Assembly: GCA_019801415.1 (NCBI GenBank)
Contig: JAHVJD010000001.1
Span: forward strand, 620,001 to 684,000
Direction of reading: 5' to 3'
From: Nocardioides marinus
GTDB lineage: Bacteria; Pseudomonadota; Alphaproteobacteria; Rhodobacterales; Rhodobacteraceae
DNA length: 64,000 bases
This document shows, piece by piece, positions 58,233-64,000 of the stretch. The notes under the pieces are model-generated. The model searched no databases and was not told where the DNA came from. It saw only the letters and a list, made by a program, of their open reading frames with translations. The position numbers and the translations under genes are program-made. The stretch's first letter is position 1, and the number at the start of each line of letters is the position of its first letter.

Positions 58233-60053
58233 TTAATAGCCGCTGTCGGTCTTCAGCACGAAATGGCCCGGCTCCAGCTCGAGATATTCCGAGGGTTCCG
58301 GCTGGTAGTCCAGCCCGTGGATCGGCGAGGGAATCGGTTTGAAATTCAGCTCGCGCTCCGACTTGCGCTGGCGCGGATCGGCAATCGGCACCGCCTTCAT
58401 CAGCGCCTGCGTGTAGGCATGCAAGGGATTCTCGAAAACGCGATCACGCGGGCCAATTTCAACAATGCGACCAAGGTACATGACACCGACCTGATGGCTG
58501 ACGCGCTCGACCACCGCCATGTCGTGACTGATGAACAGGAACGACAGGCCCAGCTCCGCCTGCAGCTCCATCATCAGGTTCAACACCTGCGCCTGCACCG
58601 ACACGTCGAGCGCCGAGACCGCCTCGTCCGCGACGATCAGCTTGGGGTTCAGCGCCAGCGCGCGGGCAATTGCGATCCGCTGACGCTGGCCGCCGGACAT
58701 CTCGTGCGGGTAGCGGCGCATGAAGCTGCGCGGCAGGTGGACCCGGTCGAACAGGCTGGCGACGCGATCCTGAAGTTCCGAGCCGGAGGCCAGGCCATAG
58801 TTGCGCAGCGGCTCCGCCACCTGGTCCATCAGCTGCATCTGCGGATTGAGAGAGGCAAAGGGATCCTGGAAGATCATCTGCATATCAAGCCGCGCCTTGT
58901 GCATCTGCGCGTGGCTGAGACCGAGGATGTCCCGGCCCTCAAAATTGACCTTGCCCGACAAAGGTTCCACCAGCCGCAGGATCGAGCGGCCCGCAGTGGA
59001 TTTACCGCAGCCGGATTCGCCCACCAGCGACAGGGTCTGGCCCTTGAAAACCTTGAACGACACATCCTCGACCGCATGCACATTCGAGATGGTCCGACGC
59101 AAAAGGCCGCCCTTGACCGGGAACCGGGTGGTCAGGTTCTGCACGTCCAGCAGCACCTCGTCGGTACCCTTGATCGGCTCGATCTTCTGGTCGGTCACGC
59201 CCATCAGCTTCATCGGTTCGGGATACTGCTTGCCGCGCATCTCGCCCAGCTTGGGCACCGCCGCCAACAGCGCCTTGGTGTAGTCGTGCTTGGGATTTTC
59301 AAAGATCTCCTCGACGGAGCCTTCCTCAACCTTGTTGCCGCGGAACATGACGACGACGCGATCGGCCATCTGCGCCACGACCGCCATGTCATGCGTGATG
59401 AACATGACGGCCGTTCCGGTCTCGCGCTTCAGCCGGTCCATCAGGGCGAGGATCTCGGCCTGGATGGTGACGTCCAGAGCGGTTGTCGGCTCATCCGCGA
59501 TCAAGAGGCGCGGCTCGCAGGCCATCGCCATTGCGATCACCACACGCTGGCGCATGCCGCCCGACAGTTCGTGCGGGTACTGGCGCAGGCGGCGCTCAGG
59601 CTCGGGGATACGGACCTGGCGCAGCAGCTCCAGCGCGCGTTCCTCGGCCTTGGCCCTGGACATGTTCTTGTGGATGCGCAGCCCCTCGGTGAGCTGGCGG
59701 CCGACGGTGAACACCGGGTTCAGCGCGGTCATCGGCTCTTGGAAGATCATGCCGATCTCGTTGCCGCGGATCTGCTTCATCATCTCCTGCTCGGCGCGCG
59801 CCAGATCGGTCTTGCCGCCCTCGCGGCGGTTGAACACCAGCTCGCCGCCAGCGATCTCGCCGCCACCGAACTCTACCAGCCGCATCAGCGACAAGGAGGA
59901 CACCGACTTGCCCGAGCCGGATTCCCCGACGATGCAGACGGTTTCGCCGGGGCTTACATCGAAGGACACATTTTCCACGCCGGTGACGGTGCCATCCTTG
60001 GTCTGAAACTCCACGCGCAGATTTCGGATGGACGCAATTGCGTTGTCCAGCAT
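58233..60053 (-). CDS. Peptide ABC transporter ATP-binding protein, fused DppD-DppF type
   Basis: A 606-residue protein with two complete ABC ATPase halves. The first (about 1-290) has GESGSGKS, LSGGMRQR and LLIADEPTTALD. The second (about 305-606) has GESGCGKST, MSGGQRQR and LIVADEAVSALD. Each half ends with the oligopeptide-transporter C-terminal region (PKHDYTKALLAAVP and PLHAYTQALMKAVP). It energises the transporter formed with the divergent dppA-B-C genes. The second Walker B has DEA instead of DEP, a change common in such fusions. GGGGAAG precedes the ATG at 60053. Confidence 0.94.
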   Translation of the reverse strand: MLDNAIASIRNLRVEFQTKDGTVTGVENVSFDVSPGETVCIVGESGSGKSVSSLSLMRLVEFGGGEIAGGELVFNRREGGKTDLARAEQEMMKQIRGNEIGMIFQEPMTALNPVFTVGRQLTEGLRIHKNMSRAKAEERALELLRQVRIPEPERRLRQYPHELSGGMRQRVVIAMAMACEPRLLIADEPTTALDVTIQAEILALMDRLKRETGTAVMFITHDMAVVAQMADRVVVMFRGNKVEEGSVEEIFENPKHDYTKALLAAVPKLGEMRGKQYPEPMKLMGVTDQKIEPIKGTDEVLLDVQNLTTRFPVKGGLLRRTISNVHAVEDVSFKVFKGQTLSLVGESGCGKSTAGRSILRLVEPLSGKVNFEGRDILGLSHAQMHKARLDMQMIFQDPFASLNPQMQLMDQVAEPLRNYGLASGSELQDRVASLFDRVHLPRSFMRRYPHEMSGGQRQRIAIARALALNPKLIVADEAVSALDVSVQAQVLNLMMELQAELGLSFLFISHDMAVVERVSHQVGVMYLGRIVEIGPRDRVFENPLHAYTQALMKAVPIADPRQRKSERELNFKPIPSPIHGLDYQPEPSEYLELEPGHFVLKTDSGY

Positions 60054-60410
60054 GTCAACTTCCCCATTTGTTTGTCTGGTGACCACTTTTTGATCGCGGC
60101 TTCTGGTTTTGCAGTAAACTCTAGTTTCCTGCGAAATGCTCATGCAAATTTCGCATGACTACTCCAAAATTCGAATTTGCAATTTTCCTGCAAGTGGTTT
60201 TCGATGAGTTCAGCGTTTTCCTGCGAGGTGTCGCGCGTCGGTGCATCCGACAGAGAGTTCGTGCCGCTTTTTTGACCGGCCGCCAGTGTCTTGGTTTCCC
60301 GATACCAGCAGGTCTGAGTGCTAGACTTCCGCAGTGATGCGGCAAAATCCGGGCTGTCTCAGGTCCGGGCAACAAAAAGACACGAAACCGTGTCCGACAA
60401 GGAGAGTGTA
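60054..60410. promoter_or_regulatory. 357-base divergent control region of the dpp locus
   Basis: An AT-rich, gene-free stretch between dppDF (minus) and dppA (plus). It contains the inverted repeat TGCGAAAT / ATTTCGCA (60130-60137 and 60148-60155, ten-base spacer), and the perfect 12-base palindrome AAATTCGAATTT (60167-60178). Variants of GCAAATTTCG also recur there (GCAAATTTCGC and CGAATTTGC). These sit close to the dppDF start. On the plus strand TTGACC (60272-60277) is a possible -35 without a convincing -10. Confidence 0.55.
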
Positions 60411-62111
60411 ATGAAGTTCAAATCCCTTCTCATGGGTGCCGTTGCTGCGGCAACTCTGGCCCCGGCGGCCTTCGCCGAGCGTGGGTCGGATGGCCAGGTC
60501 AACATCATCTACTGGCAGGCGCCGTCGATCATGAACCCGTTCCTGTCGGGCGGCACCAAGGACGTCGAGGCGGCTTCGCTGGTGATTGAACCGCTGGCGC
60601 GCTACGATTCCAAAGGCAACATGGTGCCGTTTCTCGCATCCGAGATCCCGACCGTCGAGAACGGTGGCGTCAGCGAAGACCTGAAGTCGATCACCTGGAA
60701 GATCGCCCCGGGCATCAAGTGGTCCGATGGCAGCGATTTCACCGCCCATGACGTGGTGTTTACCGCCGAATACTGCATGCACCCCGAAGGTGGCTGCGCA
60801 CAGGTAACCAAATACGAAGGCGTCACCAACGTCGAAGCACTGGATGATCTGACCGTCAAGGTGACCTTCGCCGAGCCGACCCCCTTCCCCTACGGGCCCT
60901 TCGTCGGCGGTGAAAGCCCGATCATCCAGAAGGCCCAGTTCGAGAACTGCCTTGGCGCCAAGGCCCCCGAGTGTACCGAGGCGAACTTCGCCCCGATCGG
61001 CACCGGTCCCTTTGTTGTGGATGAGTTCAAGCCGAACGACGTGATCACCCTGTCGGCCAACGACAACTACCGCGACCCGAACAAGCCCGCCTTTGCCAAG
61101 GTGCTGTTCAAGGGCGGCGGCGATGCCACCGCGGCGGGCCGTGCCGTGATGGAAACCGGCGAGTTCGACTACGCCTGGAACCTGCAGCTGGCGCCGGAAG
61201 TGATCGCCCAGATGGAAGCCGGCGGCAAGGGCAAGCCGGTGGCTGGCTTCGGCCCGCTGGTCGAGCGCATCATGCTCAACAACACCAACCCCGACCCGGC
61301 GCTTGGCCCGGACGAACGTTCGGTGATCCGCCCGCACCCGTTCCTGGGTGATCCGGCAGTCTACAAGGCGATGTCGATGGCGATCGACCGCCCGCTGCTG
61401 GTCGAGATCGGCTACGGCAAGGCCGGCAAGGTCGGCTGCAACTGGGTGCCCGCGCCTGAAGCCTTCGCCTCCGACACCTTCGACTGCTCCACCCAGGACA
61501 TTGAAGGCGCCAAGGCGATGCTAGAGGAAGCCGGCTACAAGGACACCAATGGAGACGGCGTGCGGGAGACCCCGGACGGCAAGCCGATGAAGATCCTGTA
61601 CCAGACCTCGACCAACGCCGTGCGCCAGGACTTCCAGGCGCTGATCAAGGAATGGTGGAGCCAGATCGGCATCGAGACCGAACTGCGCAACATCAACTCC
61701 AGCGTCTTCTTCGGCGGTGACCCGGGCTCGCCCGACACCTTCCAGAAGTTCTACGCCGACGTCGAGATGTACGCCAACACCTTCAACGGCACCGATCCGC
61801 AGTCCTACCTGGGCAACGGCCTGTGCGACAAGGCTCCGACCCCGGCCACCCAGTGGCAGGGTGAGAACATCTCGCGCTTCTGTGACGAGGAATACGACAA
61901 GCTGCACGCCGAGCTGACCAAGACCGCCGGTCTGGAAGCCCGCGCCGAGATCGCCAAACGCCTGAACGATATCATCATCGAAAAAGGCGGCATGATCCCG
62001 CTGGTGCACCGTGGTCGCCTGTCGGCACACTCCAATACCCTGGGCGGCGTCGACCTGAACGTCTGGGACAGCGAGCTGTGGAACGTGGCTGACTGGTACC
62101 GCATCAAGTAA
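60411..62111 (+). CDS. Peptide ABC transporter substrate-binding protein
   Basis: A 566-residue periplasmic binding protein of family 5 (DppA/OppA). The signal peptide (LLMGAVAAATLAPAAFA) is cut after Ala22; there is no lipobox, so it is soluble. Typical stretches are NGGVSEDLKSITWKIAPGIKWSDG, DFTAHDVVFTAEYC, PIGTGPFVVDEF and the C-terminal NDIIIEKGGMIPLVHRG. Several extra cysteines (such as CMHPEGGC and NCLGAKAPEC) suggest disulfides. AAGGAG precedes the ATG at 60411. A stable stem-loop follows, which fits the usual excess of binding protein over permease. Confidence 0.95.
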   Translation: MKFKSLLMGAVAAATLAPAAFAERGSDGQVNIIYWQAPSIMNPFLSGGTKDVEAASLVIEPLARYDSKGNMVPFLASEIPTVENGGVSEDLKSITWKIAPGIKWSDGSDFTAHDVVFTAEYCMHPEGGCAQVTKYEGVTNVEALDDLTVKVTFAEPTPFPYGPFVGGESPIIQKAQFENCLGAKAPECTEANFAPIGTGPFVVDEFKPNDVITLSANDNYRDPNKPAFAKVLFKGGGDATAAGRAVMETGEFDYAWNLQLAPEVIAQMEAGGKGKPVAGFGPLVERIMLNNTNPDPALGPDERSVIRPHPFLGDPAVYKAMSMAIDRPLLVEIGYGKAGKVGCNWVPAPEAFASDTFDCSTQDIEGAKAMLEEAGYKDTNGDGVRETPDGKPMKILYQTSTNAVRQDFQALIKEWWSQIGIETELRNINSSVFFGGDPGSPDTFQKFYADVEMYANTFNGTDPQSYLGNGLCDKAPTPATQWQGENISRFCDEEYDKLHAELTKTAGLEARAEIAKRLNDIIIEKGGMIPLVHRGRLSAHSNTLGGVDLNVWDSELWNVADWYRIK

Positions 62112-62129
62112 GCTCAGGCTTGCCTCACC

Positions 62130-62156
62130 GGGGCCCCGGCGTTCTGCCGGGGCCCC
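62130..62156 (+). terminator. Stem-loop between dppA and dppB (mRNA stabiliser or attenuator)
   Basis: A perfect 11-base-pair stem (GGGGCCCCGGC / GCCGGGGCCCC, loop GTTCT) with no T-run. Such structures after binding-protein genes usually protect the upstream mRNA and lower expression of the permeases. Confidence 0.6.
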
Positions 62157-62256
62157 TTGCCATTACCCCGCGCCCGCCTGCCGCGCCGCGCTGCGTATGG
62201 CTCCAAGGCACCCAGCCTGACCCGAATTCCAAACAAGTTGCAAAGGCGCCCACCTG

Positions 62257-63264
62257 ATGCTGACCTTTACAATCCGGCGGCTGTTTCTCGCGGTTCCGAC
62301 ACTGCTTTTCATCAGCCTCGTGATTTTCCTGCTGCTCGAGCTCGCCCCCGGCGACCCGATGGCGCAGGTTCCCCTGACCGTCCCCCCCGAAGTGAAAGAA
62401 AAGATGCGCGAGGCGCTTGGCCTCGGCCAGCCGATGCACATCCGGTTCTGGAAGTGGCTGGTGCAGTTCTTCTGGATCGAGCCACAGGTTCTGATCGACC
62501 ATTACCTCGGCACCAGCTTCTCGGCCGGTGACCTTCGGGTGATCTCCTGGCAGACCCGCTCGCCGGTGATGGACATCGTGATCCAGCGCATGCCGCAGAC
62601 CCTGTGGGTAGTTGGCACCGCCTATATCGTGGCGATTCTGATCGCGCTGCCGATCGGCATCTATTCCGCCTACCGCCAGTACAGCTGGTTCGACCAGCTC
62701 GGCACCTTCGTGTCGATGGTCGGCTTCTCGGTGCCGCCGTTCTTTTCGGGCGTGCTGGTGATCGTGATCTTCTCGGTGCAGCTGGGTTGGTTCCCGTCGA
62801 TCTATGACACCACCCATGTGGTCGACAGCTGGGACGCCTTTGTCTACCAGCTGAAGCAGATGATCATGCCGGTGATGGTGCTGGCGCTGCAGATCACCGC
62901 GCAGCTCAGCCGCTTCATGCGGGCCTCTATGCTGGACAACCTGAACCAGGATTACGTCCGCACCGCCCGTGCCAAGGGCCTGAGCGAATATGTCGTCGTC
63001 ATGGTCCACGTCCTGCGCAACTCGATGATCCCGGTGGTCACCGTGATCGCCCTGGGGATCCCGTCGATCTTCGGCGGCGCCATCATCACCGAGCAGGTGT
63101 TCAAGGTGAACGGCATCGGCCAGCTCCTGATCGGCGCCATCCAGGCCAACGACCTGCCGATGGTGCAGACGCTGACCTTCATCTTTGCGGTGCTGATCGT
63201 GCTGTTCAACCTGATCGCCGACGTGCTGTACGGCATTCTTGACCCGAGGATCCGCTATGACTGA
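62257..63264 (+). CDS. Peptide ABC transporter permease, DppB type
   Basis: A 335-residue inner-membrane permease with six hydrophobic helices. The N-terminal FTIRRLFLAVPTLLFISLVIFLLLELAPGDP is the DppB/OppB signature, and the EAA loop appears as YVRTARAKGLSEYVVVMVHVLRNS. It ends IADVLYGILDPRIRYD, as in this family. No strong ribosome site precedes the ATG at 62257 (AAAGG is 11 bases away). Its last bases overlap dppC by eight. Confidence 0.95.
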   Translation: MLTFTIRRLFLAVPTLLFISLVIFLLLELAPGDPMAQVPLTVPPEVKEKMREALGLGQPMHIRFWKWLVQFFWIEPQVLIDHYLGTSFSAGDLRVISWQTRSPVMDIVIQRMPQTLWVVGTAYIVAILIALPIGIYSAYRQYSWFDQLGTFVSMVGFSVPPFFSGVLVIVIFSVQLGWFPSIYDTTHVVDSWDAFVYQLKQMIMPVMVLALQITAQLSRFMRASMLDNLNQDYVRTARAKGLSEYVVVMVHVLRNSMIPVVTVIALGIPSIFGGAIITEQVFKVNGIGQLLIGAIQANDLPMVQTLTFIFAVLIVLFNLIADVLYGILDPRIRYD

Positions 63265-64000
63265 CAAGGAACGCTTTGTGCCCGACGAAGGCATGGCACC
63301 GGCCTCCACCTCGGTGCCGGGAGCAGGCGCACTGGAAGAGCTGCACAACCCGCCGCGCAGCCAGTGGCTGGATGTCTGGGACCAGTTCAAATCCCACCGC
63401 GGCGCGTTGATGGGCGGGGCGTTGTTCCTGTTCATCATCCTCGCCGTCTATGCCGGGCCGCTGGTCTGGGACATCGACGCCACCAAGATCGACATCCGCG
63501 CCCGCAACCAGGGCCCCAGCTGGGCGCACCCCTTCGGCACCGATCAGCTGGGCCGCGACATGCTGGCCCGGATGATGGCAGGCGGCGCGACCTCGGTCTC
63601 AGTCGGCCTGACAGCGATGCTGCTGGCGCTGGTGCTCGGCTCCTTCATCGGGGTAATGGCCGGGTTCTTCAAGAAACTGGACGGTCCGCTGATGCGGCTC
63701 ACCGACCTGTTCCTCGCGCTGCCGCTCTTGCCGCTGCTGCTGGTGATGATGCTGTTGTTCCGCGAGCCGCTGAACGCCGCCTTTGGACCGGAACAGGGGA
63801 TCTTCATCCTGATCGTGGCTTCTATCGGCGTCACCAGCTGGATGCCGACCGCCCGGATCGTGCGCGGCGACGTACTGGCACTGAAGGAGCGCGAGTTCGT
63901 GATGGCGGCGCGCTCGATCGGCACCACGAACCGCAAGCTAATCACCCGGCACATTCTGCCCAACGTGCTGTCGCCGATCATGGTCTCGGCCACGCTGGGC
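63257..64000 (+). CDS. Peptide ABC transporter permease, DppC type (partial)
   Basis: The first 248 codons of the partner permease, open to the right edge. An N-terminal cytoplasmic segment precedes the first membrane helix (GALFLFIILAVYAGPLVW). HPFGTDQLGRDMLARMMAGGATSVSVGL is the DppC/OppC hallmark. The EAA loop reads AARSIGTTNRKLITRHILPNV. The ATG at 63257 overlaps the dppB end by eight bases. The C-terminal helices lie beyond the window. Confidence 0.95.
   Translation, partial: MTDKERFVPDEGMAPASTSVPGAGALEELHNPPRSQWLDVWDQFKSHRGALMGGALFLFIILAVYAGPLVWDIDATKIDIRARNQGPSWAHPFGTDQLGRDMLARMMAGGATSVSVGLTAMLLALVLGSFIGVMAGFFKKLDGPLMRLTDLFLALPLLPLLLVMMLLFREPLNAAFGPEQGIFILIVASIGVTSWMPTARIVRGDVLALKEREFVMAARSIGTTNRKLITRHILPNVLSPIMVSATLG

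Overview
This 64 kb window is GC-rich (roughly two thirds G+C by eye) and almost fully coding. Gene content and order point to a marine Rhodobacteraceae chromosome, most likely of the Roseobacter group (inference). The main evidence is a complete 14-gene complex I operon interrupted by the small extra genes typical of Rhodobacterales, with birA-coaX-rnj behind it. A leucine-degradation cluster, an OmpW gene with an FNR-type box and an N-acyl-amino-acid/peptide uptake locus support this. I see no tRNA, rRNA, insertion sequence, phage gene or CRISPR array, and no recognisable DNA-binding transcription factor.

Layout. 1-11.4 kb: the 3' end of an unknown gene, an iron-type ABC ATPase, a sodium/solute symporter, an SDR-alkC pair, a Hint-domain protein, rimK, prfC, a glycosyltransferase and an RhlE-type helicase. 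11.6-15.3 kb: a 61-residue protein, then rnj, coaX and birA on the minus strand. 15.3-32.6 kb: the nuo operon (minus strand, nuoA to nuoN) with six non-nuo genes embedded and a clear promoter upstream of nuoA. 32.8-41.8 kb: leucine/isovalerate catabolism. An operon runs acyl-CoA synthetase, liuB, liuD, liuE, liuC, and liuA (isovaleryl-CoA dehydrogenase) is a separate unit. ompW lies between the two on the opposite strand. 42-45.2 kb: an SH3/DUF1236 envelope protein, creA, a DegT-type aminotransferase and gph. 45.3-53.2 kb: glmU-glmS-alkD (UDP-GlcNAc synthesis plus a DNA glycosylase), a lipoprotein, and moaA-waaA-lpcC (molybdopterin; LPS inner core). 53.3-64 kb: three tandem M20 amidohydrolases and argE (minus), then a fused DppD-DppF ATPase divergent from dppA-dppB-dppC; dppC runs off the window.

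How the parts work together. The nuo block is one respiratory complex plus likely accessory factors. The liu genes take isovaleryl-CoA to acetoacetate and acetyl-CoA. The dpp transporter beside four M20-family amidohydrolases looks like an import-and-hydrolyse route for peptides or N-acyl amino acids. glmU/glmS supply amino sugars and waaA/lpcC build the Kdo-mannose core.

I found no strongly novel system. The points most worth checking are: a class-II-positioned FNR box between ompW and the liu operon; operator-like palindromes in the liuA promoter and the dpp intergenic region; a short-chain dehydrogenase whose catalytic Tyr and Lys are replaced; the long NuoE with a C-terminal helix-hairpin-helix domain; and the set of embedded nuo-operon genes.
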